Positions 34,201 through 41,485 of a stretch of 64,000 nucleotides of DNA are shown here, in pieces (positions within the stretch are counted from its first letter, which is position 1; each line of letters begins with the position of its first letter). Below the pieces are notes generated by a model that was not told the origin of the DNA, searched no databases, and worked only from the letters and a program-made list of their open reading frames with translations. The translations under genes were made by a program, and so were the position numbers. The DNA comes from Kuschelorhynchus macadamiae (Eukaryota > Arthropoda > Insecta > Coleoptera > Curculionidae): assembly GCA_030620095.1 (NCBI GenBank), contig JAUTXW010001636.1, positions 283,038 through 347,037 on the forward strand. The letters run 5' to 3'.

Positions 34201-35801
34201 TTTTGTGGGCGCTATTTTGTTCCATCATATTAGAATCCTATCATTATTTTACCAGTTTCTACCTATGTTACACTTGATTTTTGGACAATTAAAAAAAAAT
34301 TCAATAAGTAATTTTTATATTTTATGTCATGTTGTATTCGTACCAGTTTATCCCTATTACCAGGCCGCCATGTTGTTCCGACATATTGAATTTTTACCAA
34401 AATATTACCAGGTCATCCCCATATGACCCTCAATTTTTGGCTAAAATTTGAAGTCACCCTGATGAGTAGTTTTTAAGCTATACCGCAAACTGACAGACAA
34501 CCAACAGATGGACCGACGGAACTGATAAAACATATTTTTGGTATCTAAAGACGCTAAACATGAAATAAAACATGAAAATATGTTAAACCTGAGAGGTTGA
34601 TTTTTTCATGATTACAAATATATTATTTGGTTGCCATTTTGTTCCCGCCATCTTGGATTCGTACCAACATTTTACCAGTTGATTCCTACATACTATGATA
34701 AGTTGGATGATTGTTTCTTAGTAATAATTTTTTTAACATTTCCCTTGGCTCTAATTTCGTTTTGCCAAATTGGTTTTTTGCTAAAATATTTCCAGGTTAT
34801 CCCCATATGAACCTTCATTTTTGACCAACCAGTTTTTTAGCTATGTTGCGAACAAACAGGCCGACAGACTAGATCTAGGGATTTTTTCACGAATACAATA
34901 CTTCCCTTTTAAGAGGCAAGTAAAAATATGTATATTTATCTAATTTTATATCCATAAATACATAGCTAATTAGATGGAAATAATTCAACGAGTCCAAACA
35001 TGAGGGGGCTATCATGTTTAGTTGAGGAGTTTCTATGGCCACCTTCCTGCTCCAGCATCAGATCCAGGACACCACCTGGGCCTATAATATTTGTCAAGGC
35101 GAATTCAATGAGCCTCAACATGACAGGTAATGTTGTTGGGTAGTTAAGGAGTTCCCATGGCCACCTTCTGTCTCCACAATCATACCCAAGATTTATGGTA
35201 CTTCTCAAAACATATACAACGACCCTAAACACGACAGAGTAATGTTCTTAGTACTTGTTAAGACAAATCCAACGAGCCCAAACACGACGCGTTTTGACTA
35301 CAACATATAACCTAGTCAGAAAATCCACTCGAATTAAAAGCAGAAATTGACCCAATCAAAGGCCTTGGAGAAGTCGGTGTAGACTGAATCCACCTGAGAG
35401 CTCTCCAACAGATCTACCTCGTAGCAAATTTAGTTATTGGAAATAAACTTTATGTTCAGTTTGAAGTCATGTGTTGCATGGGACAAAATATAGCGACTAC
35501 TACGCTTTGTGCTGAGGGACAGTTTCTAAAAAAGCTATTGCTCACCCCTCAATTATTATAGAGGATATAATACTGTTTTTGTTAATTGTTTGTAGGTACG
35601 TATAGAGGGTGTGGTTGATATTGTCCCAAAAGAAATTAGCGACAGTTTGTACTATTCACAGCCACTATATGCCAAAATAAGAAGTGTTCTTATTCCTGAT
35701 CAAAGTGTTCCAGTAGAATGGGATGAGTTAAACAAAAAACATGAAGACCTTTTGGAGAGGGTGAATAATGGGCAGCTTGAATTGAACCCTCCAGATAATT
35801 T
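10483..35801 (+). CDS. PNPO-like protein, FMN split-barrel family, 3' end missing
   Basis: Four exons (10483-10616, 11651-11750, 26289-26363, 35596-35801) join in frame to about 171 residues. The order matches pyridoxamine 5'-phosphate oxidase, the last step of vitamin B6 salvage: an N-terminal WGPFDLLKDWIQDF helix, the NLATSSRNGEV strand pair, EDGLIFNTNS, NENPKVAASFLL, and the hallmark RQVRIEG, followed by a C-terminal domain. Sites usually needed for FMN and substrate differ: the ARMLLLKG-type strand reads NRYVGLQKL, the SRKGKEL-type loop reads SPKVKHL, and SRP reads SQP. It is therefore a diverged paralogue, perhaps not an oxidase. Exon 4 ends at a GTAAGA donor with two bases over. The usual last segment (FWQGQ...HDR) is not found, so a last exon probably lies beyond 64000. 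Alternatively translation stops at the TAA just after the donor. Confidence 0.8.
11115..11344. repeat. Foldback repeat, 77-bp arms
   Basis: Arms 11115-11191 and 11268-11344 are reverse complements with a few mismatches, and the loop is 76 bp. It lies in intron 1 of the PNPO-like gene. No coding content is present, so it is probably a MITE or foldback element. Confidence 0.8.
11651..11750 (+). CDS. PNPO-like exon 2
   Basis: Preceded by the acceptor TTCTTTGTAG and followed by the strong donor GTGAGT. It encodes the RNGEVKNRYVGLQ strand and the NTNSHSP loop. The frame stays open past the donor, but homology stops there. Confidence 0.75.
11751..12576. other. Intron 2 of the PNPO-like gene, left flank of the hAT
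   Basis: AT-rich with no coding or repeat structure that I can define. Confidence 0.5.
12719..13243 (+). pseudogene. LINE ORF1, 5' part, SGNH-hydrolase-like
   Basis: The frame is open from about 12665, with the first ATG at 12719. A Lys/Glu-rich coiled-coil start (KKCKSECFTLYEKLK) is followed by a domain ending in VENDYIIVGCGNNDL, which fits the block III region (GxxxD/N) of SGNH esterase-like domains found in ORF1 proteins of several LINE clades. The frame is cut by a foldback insertion just after NHTNL and resumes in the same frame at 13831. ORF1 proteins bind element RNA; the role of the esterase-like domain is unclear. Confidence 0.6.
13389..13448 (-). ncRNA. Candidate hammerhead ribozyme, left arm
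   Basis: Exact reverse-complement copy of the candidate at 13685-13744, with the same extra A. The two point toward each other's outer ends, as expected for inverted terminal repeats. Only one would be present in a transcript of either strand. Confidence 0.5.
13685..13744 (+). ncRNA. Candidate type I hammerhead ribozyme, right arm
   Basis: CTGATGA (13699-13705) is followed by GGG...CCC (stem II), then A-GAA, then ATC-AT-GAT (short stem III) and the cleavage site after C13730. Stem I forms from CCTGC (13694-13698) with GCAGG (13731-13735), extended across a small internal loop by GGGTAC with GTACCC (13739-13744). A short stem III and open stem I are typical of hammerheads in Penelope-like elements. 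One extra A (13718) between stem II and the GAA core departs from the consensus and may reduce activity. Confidence 0.55.
13831..14253 (+). pseudogene. LINE ORF1, 3' part
   Basis: Continues the frame of 12719-13243 beyond the foldback insertion. It encodes FISCQSINEKYTKMVSYFN, with the N and spacing expected of the end of an SGNH-like domain (VAFLDLSD), then a polar tail rich in Glu and Ser, stopping at 14251-14253. ORF2 would have begun shortly downstream, where the Ty1/copia element now sits. Confidence 0.6.
14266..14500 (-). repeat. 3' LTR of copia element 1
   Basis: 235 bp. It lacks the 32-bp block that the other LTR has after GTATTCGAC. Immediately inside, on the minus strand, is the polypurine tract GGGAGGGAG (14501-14509), the plus-strand primer site. 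Confidence 0.92.
14865..17357 (-). CDS. Copia element 1 integrase C-terminal part, RT and RNase H
   Basis: Continues the polyprotein after the frameshift: PYTPEVNGTAERFN holds the third catalytic residue of the integrase, WKQAVKEELDSI starts the RT domain, TAFLNGELEEEVFMKIPEG and YVDDMLIAS are the RT palm motifs, and STCQAEYLAMSDA is RNase H. It ends at 14865, about 360 bp before the 3' LTR. About 830 codons without a stop shows that the element decayed very little. Confidence 0.93.
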   Translation of the reverse strand: MQMQRCAMLDQIEILKRENIELDCGPPYTPEVNGTAERFNESIQRIIRAYMIDSGLPHTLWELAANAAVHTYNRTPHKSINYEIPLIQFSPRVNCYLEKIRRFGCIAYVKLPLVETKFSNVSIKTVLVGHRPTGYTLWHPSTKKFIESRHVRFTERLVYKDVYLKNQNRELAEEGKLDTTTEFTVVNETEETDNNSETKSIEKKKRGRPRKINLAENSEKENKEADSELAINKTGSPVTRSKAKKIKDTSFARYTNVIEATEINEDELGHILLALIQKNPITFEEAMNSEDKELWKQAVKEELDSIEENTVWVLVDRPKENLRGKRPNIIDSKWVFKKKIDSNGSVKYKARLVTRGFKDKNVYGLKETYAPGSRLSLIRAVLSIINKENLDACQMDVKTAFLNGELEEEVFMKIPEGLAVTENMKSEKVCKLKKSLYGLKVSPKLWNKRFSEQTRILGLENDLHDPCLFTWRLNGKLAIVLLYVDDMLIASNDPEKLNQIKTHLSSAFQMKDLGEPKNFLGMTIQRDRKERSISLHQAAYTQRILEKFNMHESKPQSTPMVTRQVDHRNKKIKCKSENVERISEVKKVPFREAIGSLLYLASATRPDIAYAVSYLARKQIDPTEDDWTEVKRVFRYLRGTTARGIKFLSNSENMEALSDASFRDCEDSKSTGRYIIKLFGDVITWRSHKQSTVTTSTCQAEYLAMSDACQELISLDKSIRYIIGRTFYPITLWCDNKSARDCTEKDGSHKLKTFDQSVEEIKSELALREQAGKRKNMAITHGDYVKQCVEEKKIRVCWVSTDENLADIMTKPLAQNRHEYIRAKITNDEF
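17266..19940 (-). CDS. Copia element 1 gag-protease-integrase N-terminal part
   Basis: One open frame. It has a copia-type gag, a zinc knuckle (CYRCNQVGHWQDIC), an Arg/Gly-rich stretch, the aspartic protease motif FIADSGATSH, the pre-integrase motif WHRRLGHASLNYL, and the integrase start IIHTDVMGPI with DDYSRY. It runs out of frame at the RSD of the second catalytic Asp: the frame needed for the rest of the integrase begins in the overlap 17266-17357. A small deletion at that point explains the shift. The polyprotein is therefore broken, although the LTRs are young. Confidence 0.9.
20135..20237 (-). CDS. Copia element 1 gag, small 5' exon
   Basis: Starts MADRVDQREST and reads 34 codons plus one base to AAA/GTAAGT. 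The frame would stop soon after, in the intron. Joining to the acceptor TTTATTCACAG at 19941 gives an open, in-phase continuation into the long gag frame. This suggests a 194-bp intron (19941-20134) in the element's coding region. Alternatively gag starts inside the long ORF, at a later Met. Confidence 0.5.
21423..21689 (-). repeat. 5' LTR of copia element 1
   Basis: 267 bp. The primer-binding site next to it (minus strand, 21422 downward) reads TGGTAGCAGAG, matching the complement of the 3' end of initiator-Met tRNA over 11 bases, then diverging. Confidence 0.9.
21690..24435 (+). pseudogene. LINE ORF2: AP endonuclease and reverse transcriptase, broken
   Basis: The endonuclease is seen as IIAFTETWLND, GGVLLAVKK and CIILGDFNLG. 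The RT shows GNKVIGPDGVPGYVIKG, SNYRPISIVNAISKLVE, FTDMEKAFDKI and IFADDFKLF, and the C-terminal region holds DLGVLLDS and YASVIWAP. At least three frame changes and two stops are seen (near 23290-23340, 23467, 23515 and 24012), so it is dead. The ORF reading into it from the copia LTR is chance. Confidence 0.88.
25075..25802 (+). pseudogene. hAT transposase remnant, internally deleted
   Basis: A first exon (MSVVQNIKQLKSANEV) ends at a GTAAGT donor near 25151. Then come a TTF/MYM-type zinc-finger start (CEVSNSFYCNVYLLF, KIKKHAFSADHMKC) and a DUF4371-like segment (CGAFELALRGRDET). The sequence then jumps straight to the C-terminal dimerisation block (LSALGMLSIEKS). The DDE core is absent, and a stop at 25475-25477 breaks the frame. 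This is the native transposase of the outer hAT at 12577-25902. Confidence 0.75.
26289..26363 (+). CDS. PNPO-like exon 3, 25 codons
   Basis: Acceptor CCATTTTCAG, donor CAG/GTAAGA, phase 0 at both ends. It encodes NENPKVAASFLL and ends in ISRQ, exactly the stretch expected between exon 2 and the VRIEG of exon 4. It lies just outside the right end of the nested hAT. Confidence 0.75.
26580..27660. repeat. Degenerate repeat field with ATGGCGGC words
   Basis: Loose units of about 100-130 bp. Units at 26750-27000 contain AAAATGGCGGC. Those at 27180-27600 carry the opposite strand (GCCGCCAT and similar) and the recurring phrase AATACTTCTAGAT. The left edge holds the GGTCTGTCTGT module, which recurs near 28250, 29160, 31390, 34490 and 34850. 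No coding content is seen. Confidence 0.55.
27661..29577. other. Intron 3 sequence, no gene
   Basis: Mostly AT-rich, with a GC-rich patch at 28340-28570 including CAGTGGCGGCG, a hAT-end-like word. ORFs here (28306-28926) match nothing I recognise. The block 29011-29300 is an inverted copy of 34380-34690 (shared GACAGACA, CATATGGGGATGACC and ATTTTGGTAAAA). Confidence 0.45.
29578..30723 (+). pseudogene. IS630/Tc1/mariner-type DDE transposase, broken
   Basis: Pieces in different frames line up as one gene: 29578-29910 (DNA-binding part), 29942-30283 (VDETWIFSNGSG, the first catalytic Asp), 30255-30455 (SSWKKSDIYDWL, AVDEI) and 30427-30723 (CQFNAIELIWAGAKSYY, the third acidic residue). The expected second Asp, in a DNA-x-YHS context, is altered. 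At least three frameshifts make it inactive. This transposase type is common in arthropods. I could not identify terminal repeats. Confidence 0.8.
31229..31310. repeat. (TA)n cruciform with 14-bp inverted flanks
   Basis: CGAAAAATACAGGC (31229-31242) and GCCTGTATTTTTCG (31297-31310) flank about 54 bp of TA. The whole 82 bp is one perfect palindrome. Confidence 0.92.
31320..31490. repeat. Dispersed repeat module (GACAGACAGACC type)
   Basis: Phrase order: TTAGACTGAAATTTGAAG, AGTAGTTTTTTAGCTATGC, GACAGACA, GAAAACATG. The same order appears at 34430-34530 and 34800-34870, and inverted at 26600-26700 and 29130-29280. A dispersed non-coding repeat, probably a MITE. Confidence 0.6.
32311..32870. repeat. 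Minisatellite, about 115-bp units in alternating pairs
   Basis: GATTTTAACCTAC-like starts occur at 32311, 32423, 32541, 32661 and 32775 (spacing 112, 118, 120, 114). Units 1 and 3 share CATCGGGCTGA...GATGGTA. Units 2 and 4 share AAGCTTATCTGATCAGCTC or GAGCTTATCTGATCAGCTC. The true repeat is thus a dimer of about 230-238 bp. Confidence 0.85.
34380..34690. repeat. Inverted copy of the 29011-29300 repeat
   Basis: Reads CCAGGTCATCCCCATATGACC, then AGTAGTTTTTAAGC, then a GACAGACA-like stretch, the reverse order and strand of 29011-29300. A partial second copy follows at 34790-34900. Bases 32871-34379 hold nothing I can define. Confidence 0.6.
34966..35290. repeat. Tandem repeat, about 120-bp units, 2-3 copies
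   Basis: CAACGAGTCCAAACATGA, CAATGAGCCTCAACATGACA, CAACGACCCTAAACACGACA and CAACGAGCCCAAACACGACG recur, each followed (except the last) by related text containing TGGCCACCTTC in the first two. It is decayed. Confidence 0.6.
35330..35420 (-). pseudogene. LINE reverse-transcriptase fragment
   Basis: On the minus strand the sequence encodes QVDSVYTDFSKAFDWVNF, the RT motif around the first catalytic Asp of LINE ORF2. Only about 30 codons remain. It lies 180 bp before PNPO-like exon 4. Confidence 0.8.
35596..35801 (+). CDS. PNPO-like exon 4
   Basis: Acceptor AATTGTTTGTAG; begins VRIEGVVDIVPKE and ends PPDN plus two bases before GTAAGA. It covers the second half of the barrel. In the family the next residues hold the FMN-contacting FWQG motif, which is absent here. 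Confidence 0.75.
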
Positions 35802-36483
35802 GTAAGACTAGTTTTTGTTTGTTGAATGAGAACATCTTCAAAATTCGGATTGTGTTCTGGTTCACTTTTAATTATTCATAGTACTTATTTTCATTTAAGA
35901 GGTTCAATTTAATCTACATATGTTGGTGAGTGTTAGTATAGTACTGAAATATAGTACCTATACTATATCATTGAAATATGTTGATTATTTTATTCTTACT
36001 TAAAAAATAAGTTAAAAAAATAAAAACGTAAAAAGAATAAACATTAAAAAAATTAGCAAAAAAAAATAAAAATAATAAAAACACCATCAACTTCGTTACT
36101 TTAAATAGAACACCCTTTATATTTTAAAATGTTTGGATTCTCATTATCTTTTCAACAATATATATGTCTATACTTGGAATGGTAATTTTTGATCTATTCG
36201 ACTTCAACGTTGCCCATTATGCGAAATTCAAGATACCATATTAAGTCAAGTTAGCCGTGAACGCCATTCGGCCAATCCTAACTGAAAACAAAATAATTAT
36301 TTGTCAATCATTGTTGCCAATTCAGCATTATTTTGGGAAATTAATTGCAATCTAGCACTTTTTGCAACTAGATTTAGAACTTGTTCTTTGTAACGAGTTG
36401 ATTGTTTGCCGTAAATCCTCCAAGTTATCGGTTCTATTAAAGTATACTTTGCCTTTTAAAAACACTGCTGTGAGCTATACGCA

Positions 36484-36679
36484 TTGTTGGGTCTCCCCTT
36501 ACTGGAACAGAGAAGAAAATATTTTGATTTGTGTAATTTATTTAAAATTCTTAACAACCTTATTAAGTCGCCTTCTCTTTTACGTAAAATCAACTTTCAT
36601 GTTCCTGTCAGATCAACAAAACAGGAGCAACTATTTTGGACCAACATCCACAGAACTAACTATGGCCTAAATCAATATT
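36484..36679 (+). pseudogene. LINE ORF2 C-terminal fragment, cut by a copia insertion
   Basis: Encodes LLEQRRKYFDLCNLFKILN, SPSLLRKINFHVPVRS and HRTNYGLNQY, the C-terminal tail common in CR1/Jockey-type ORF2. The open frame continues into the copia LTR by chance. No clear 3' continuation was seen beyond 41190. Confidence 0.75.
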
Positions 36680-36899
36680 TGTTGGAAAAAATATTTCAAA
36701 TTAATATAAGTACTGCCATCTATGTTGAATAACATGATTTAACTATTTGCGCCCTCTGTATGTTTTTTGAATAATGTTTTTTGCAACACTGTATTTTCTG
36801 CTCTATGAATAAAGTTAGTCTTTTTGCAAGTTTCCAATGGACGCATGTCGTTTTATTTCATCCCGCATATATCCACGAAATCCCACAGAATATTCAACA
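36680..36899 (+). repeat. 5' LTR of copia element 2
   Basis: Contains an AATAAA-like site near 36808. It is followed at once (36900-36914) by GGTTATGGGCCCAGG, complementary to the anticodon arm of initiator-Met tRNA. This is the half-tRNA primer type known from Drosophila copia. Confidence 0.92.
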
Positions 36900-37033
36900 G
36901 GTTATGGGCCCAGGCCATACAGTTGTGTGCGAGAACTATTGTGTTTGAAATATTGCTAGTTGGTTGTGCGGTTTAAAAGGCTCGTCGGCTCTATTTTTCA
37001 TGGACAGTACAGTCGTGTGCGTGTGAGTATAAA

Positions 37034-38854
37034 ATGGCCGTTAGTTACCTGTCGAGTGTGCCCAAGTTGCAAGGTCGAGAAAACTACGAAGAGTGGTCGT
37101 ATGCAATGGAAAATTTTCTCATCTTGGAGGGACTGCAAAAATGTATCGATGATTCCGAAACTGATACAACGTTAGTTTCAAAAGCAAAAGCGAAAATTGT
37201 GTTATCCCTCGATCCTTCTTTATACGTGCATGTTAGGGAAGCAGGCACAGCACAAGACGTCTGGAAAAAATTAAAGGAGCTGTATGAAAACAAAGGAGAC
37301 ACCAGAAAAATTGCTCTATTGAGAACGCTCATTAATTTGAGGTTAGAAAACTGTTCGTCAATGGAAAATTATGTGAATCAGGTTATTGAGACTTCACAAA
37401 AACTTTCCAGGGCTGGTCTCAAACTTGATACCACGTTTCTCGGAAGTTTGCTTTTAGCGGGATTGCCGGATCGATTTACTCCTATGGTAATGGCAGTTGA
37501 ACACAGTGGGATCGATATTACCACTGATGCTATTAAGTCGAAACTTCTAGATATGCAAGAAGATGGCAGCACCCATACTTCGTCAGCTGGCGCGTTTGTA
37601 GGAAAGTCAACGTCAAATCCAAAACGACAGAATCAGCTGAGTGGACGTCGGAATTTCGACGGCAAATCAAAACACGAAAAAAATAACAAGAGAGAAATTA
37701 TTTGTTACAAATGTCAGCAGCCGGGGCATTATATGTCAAAATGTCCTAAATGGAATGCTAGTAAAACAGATGAACAAAAAAGTGCCTTTACAGCAGTTTT
37801 TCTTAGTAAAAAGTTCAATCATGATGAATGGTACCTTGATTCTGGCGCAAGTGTGCACTTGACTTGCAGGCAGGACTGGATTAACAACAAAAGGGAACCA
37901 ATCCTTAAACAAATCATGGTGGCTGACAGCACTCAAGTTCCAGTGGAAAGCTGTGGGGATATTGAGATTTTCACAAAAGTGGGCAACAACTTTCATAATG
38001 TTGAAATACAAAATGCTTATTTTGTCCCTAGTTTAACAACAAATTTGTTGTCTGTAAGTGAGCTTATGAGGAAAGGGAACCTTGTTAAGTTTGAGATAAA
38101 CTGTTGTAAGATATACAACAAATACGGAGTTTTGGTAGCTATGGCTTTCCTGAGTGATGGTGTCTACAAAATAGAACCATCTCAGAAGTGCTTGTTTGCT
38201 GGGCAAATAGTAGTCAGTGGAGAGATTTGGCACAAGAGATTAGGACACATTAACTCTCGATCTTTAAACAAAATGAGAGATGGTTTGGTAGGAGGTGTTG
38301 AATATTCGGGGCAGATACAAATAGAACAAAAAAACTGTGAAGTTTGTTGTGAAGCAAAGCAAACCCGTGAATCTTTTAAACACCAAGGTTGTAGGGCAAC
38401 AGAATTACTACAGTTGGTACACACAGATGTTGCAGGACTCATGGAAACAACCTCCATAGGTGGATCTAAATATTTTGTTCAGTTCCAAGAGGACTTTAGT
38501 CGAATGTGCTTCACATACTTTATGAAAACAAAGGATGAGGTCTTCAAGATGTTCAAAGAGTTTCAAAGTTTGGTTGAGAAGCAAGTGATTAAAAAAATTA
38601 AAGTTTTGCGCTCAGACAATGGTGGTGAATATGTAAGTAAGGAATTTGAAAGTTATTTAAAAGGTCAGGGTATAATCCATCAAACTACAAATCCTTATAC
38701 ACCCGAGCAGAATGGGATTTCTGAAAGGATGAATCGTTCTTTAGTTGAGAAAGCTAAGTGTTTACTTTTTGAAGCAGGTTTGGACAAACGTTTTTGGGCC
38801 GAAGCCATAAATACAGCATGTTACTTAAGAAATAGGTCAGCTGTATCAAATTAG
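37034..38854 (+). CDS. Copia element 2 gag, protease and integrase
   Basis: Open for 606 codons from MAVSYLSSVPKLQGREN. It has copia gag, a zinc knuckle (CYKCQQPGHYMSKC), the protease motif WYLDSGASVH, the pre-integrase IWHKRLGHINSRSLNKM, and the integrase catalytic triad in LVHTDVAG, LRSDNGGEY and PEQNGISERMN. The frame breaks near 38850, within the integrase C-terminal region. The small ORFs overlapping it are shadows. Confidence 0.93.
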   Translation: MAVSYLSSVPKLQGRENYEEWSYAMENFLILEGLQKCIDDSETDTTLVSKAKAKIVLSLDPSLYVHVREAGTAQDVWKKLKELYENKGDTRKIALLRTLINLRLENCSSMENYVNQVIETSQKLSRAGLKLDTTFLGSLLLAGLPDRFTPMVMAVEHSGIDITTDAIKSKLLDMQEDGSTHTSSAGAFVGKSTSNPKRQNQLSGRRNFDGKSKHEKNNKREIICYKCQQPGHYMSKCPKWNASKTDEQKSAFTAVFLSKKFNHDEWYLDSGASVHLTCRQDWINNKREPILKQIMVADSTQVPVESCGDIEIFTKVGNNFHNVEIQNAYFVPSLTTNLLSVSELMRKGNLVKFEINCCKIYNKYGVLVAMAFLSDGVYKIEPSQKCLFAGQIVVSGEIWHKRLGHINSRSLNKMRDGLVGGVEYSGQIQIEQKNCEVCCEAKQTRESFKHQGCRATELLQLVHTDVAGLMETTSIGGSKYFVQFQEDFSRMCFTYFMKTKDEVFKMFKEFQSLVEKQVIKKIKVLRSDNGGEYVSKEFESYLKGQGIIHQTTNPYTPEQNGISERMNRSLVEKAKCLLFEAGLDKRFWAEAINTACYLRNRSAVSN

Positions 38855-40931
38855 CTAAAACACCATATGAGATCTTTTTTAATCAAAAACCAGAATTAGG
38901 ACATGTAAGAATATTTGGCAGTCCGGCCATGACTCATATACCCAAAGAAAAAAGAAGAAAATGGGACAAGAAATCAGAAAAAATGATTTTAGTTGGTTTT
39001 TCTGAGACTACGAAAGGGTATAGGCTATACAATCCTATAACAAATAAAGTGTGTATGAGTAGAGATGTAGTTATATTTGAGAAAGGGCGAGATACATTAA
39101 AGCTTGACATTGGTTTTAAAGAACAAAATGAGACAGAGATTCAGGATAAAAGTTTAAAGGAGTCTTCAGTTTCAGTGGGGATTCAGTGTGAACTTGAAGA
39201 GAGCCAAAATGAATCAGAAATCTTTGAATCTACAGAAAGTGACACAAATTCTAAGGACAGTGATGAAGAATACATTTGTCCAAATATTAACGTGCCTGTG
39301 GAACCTGCCAGAAAATCAGAACGTGCAAGAGTACCAAAGAAATTTGATGACTATGTCATATATGTGCCCTAACGTGACTGGGGACTATTATAGTGTAGAC
39401 GATTTACCCGTCACATTGCCAGAAGCACTATCAAGTTCAGATAGAGAGGAATGGAAGAAAGCGATGCTCGAAGAACTACAATCGTTTCAAGAAAATGACA
39501 CATGGGAACTTACTGACATTCCAAAGCAAGGTACAGTTGTAGAGAGCAAGTGGGTATATAAAATAAAGTGTGATAGTGAGGACAATAAGACTTATCGTGC
39601 AAGATTGGTAGCCAAAGGTTTTACCCAGAAGGAAGGTATAGACTATTTAGAGACATTTGCACCTGTGGTAAGATTTAGTACATTAAGAATGTTAGTAGCA
39701 TTATCAGTTAATTTAGATTTGTATATTACTCATCTTGATGTTAAGACTGCCTTCTTAAACGGTGTTTTAAATGAAAGGGTATATATGCGTCAACCTGAAG
39801 GTTTTGTAGCTGAGGGGTTAGAGAATAAGGTTTGTCTGCTAAAAAAGGCTGTTTATGGTCTAAAACAGTCCTCTCGCGCATGGAATACCAGAATTGATAT
39901 TTTCTTACAGAAATTGGGGTATGTTAAATCAAAGTATGAACCATGCTTGTATATAAAAAGAGTAAATGTAAATTATGTTACAATAGTGACCTTATATGTT
40001 GATGATTTTTTTATATTTAGTAATGACGTTAAAAATGTAGACATTTTAAAGAATAAGTTAAGTTTAGAATTTAATATCAAAGATCTTGGTAGGACTAAAG
40101 AAATTTTGGGTGTTAGAATAAAATATGACGAAAATTTTATTAGCCTAGACCAAGAGCATTATATAAATATGATTTTAAAAAGGTTTGGCATGACAGGTTG
40201 TAAAAGTGTATGTACGCCTTTAGATACTAATAGTTCAAATTTTGAAGATAAAAAGCAGTATGACAAGGAGTTGCCTTACCAAAGACTCATAGGTAGTTTA
40301 ATGTACCTGACAGTATTAACTAGACCTGATTTGGCATATTCTGTCAGCTATTTATCACAATTTAACAATTCTTACACTGAATATAACTGGAAATGTGCTA
40401 AGCGAGTATTAAGGTATCTGCAAGGTAGTAAAAATTTGTCACTAATTTTTTCAAAGGACAATGGTCCTTTAGTAGGGTTTGCTGATGCAGACTGGGCATC
40501 AGATAAAAGTCAGGAAATCCTACACAGGTTTTGTGTTTAAATTGTCAGGGGGGTCTATTTCTTGGAAGAGCAAAAAACAGGCTACGGTGGCACTTTCTAA
40601 TACAGAAGCATAGTATATGGCACTCAGTGAGGCTGCAAAAGAAGCCATATACCTTCGAAATTTGCTAGGAGAAGTCACTGGAAGGCTGGATTTTGTTAGA
40701 ATTTTTAATGATAACCAGTCAGCACAAAAGTTAGCAGTAAATCCAGTTCTTCACGAACGAACTAAACATATAGATGTAAGACATCATTTTGTGAGAGAAA
40801 CTGTTTCCAGTAATTTAATAAAAGTTGATTACTTGTCAACAGCTGATATGATAGCTGACATTCTCACAAAAGGATTGAATAGCAATAAGCACCATAAGTT
40901 CGATAATGAATTAGGCTTAAGAGTTGTATAA
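38855..40931 (+). pseudogene. Copia element 2 RT and RNase H, broken
   Basis: Continues in three frames: 38855-39372 (integrase tail, GFSETTKGYRLYNP), then to 40540 (RT: TAFLNGVLNERVYMRQPEG, LYVDDFFIFS) and to 40931 (RNase H: FNDNQSAQKLA, HIDVRHHFVRE). Frame changes lie near 38850, 39370 and 40512, and a TAG at 40611-40613 interrupts the RNase H motif SNTEA-YMALSEA. It cannot move by itself. Confidence 0.9.
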
Positions 40932-40977
40932 TATATTGTTGGGAGTATACGTATATTAATTTTTCAATAAGTGGGGA

Positions 40978-41189
40978 TGTTGGAAAAAATATTTCAAATT
41001 AATATAAGTACTGCCATCTATGTTGAATAACATGATTTAACTATTTGCGCCCTCTGTATCTTTTTTGAATAATGTTTTTTGCAACACTGTATTTTCTGCT
41101 AAAGTTAGTCTTTTTGCAAGTTTCCAATGGACGCATGTCGTTTTATTTCATCCCGCATATATCCACGAAATCCCACAGAATATTCAACA
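40978..41189 (+). repeat. 3' LTR of copia element 2
   Basis: Preceded by a short purine run, AAGTGGGGA, as plus-strand primer site. It lacks the 8 bp CTATGAAT found in the 5' LTR. Confidence 0.9.
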
Positions 41190-41485
41190 ATATCTACTAA
41201 ACAACGAGGCCTACCAGCTGAAATTAAAATAGGCCTGACGTCACCACATCTAGGCCTGCAGTCGCCTCCCGTAAGAAATGCATTAAAGCATAGACCAATA
41301 CAGTTTTGCTTATGTCGTATCGTGATAACTGGCCCTTAGACGTACTGGCCGACAACCGGCACTTACCGAAAACAAGACAGTGCCATTTTTATGATGTTGT
41401 TCGTGAATTAGAGTAGTTTTGTCTCAATTTTTGGTGAAAATTTAATTATATTTATTAGTTTTTGTACGTTTAAATTCACGTAAAT
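41190..41485. other. Flank between copia element 2 and the THAP pseudogene
   Basis: Open frame only by chance. It may be the 5' region of the THAP sequence. Confidence 0.35.

Larger units (their letters stand above)
36680..41189 (+). mobile_element. Ty1/copia LTR retrotransposon 2, 4.5 kb
   Basis: LTRs of 220 and 212 bp begin TGTTGG and end CAACA. Flanking 5-mers are ATATT and ATATC, one mismatch. The LTRs differ by an 8-bp indel and at least one substitution. It encodes a compact gag-pol in Ty1/copia order with several lesions, so it is older than copia element 1 and of another family (different LTRs and primer site). Confidence 0.93.
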
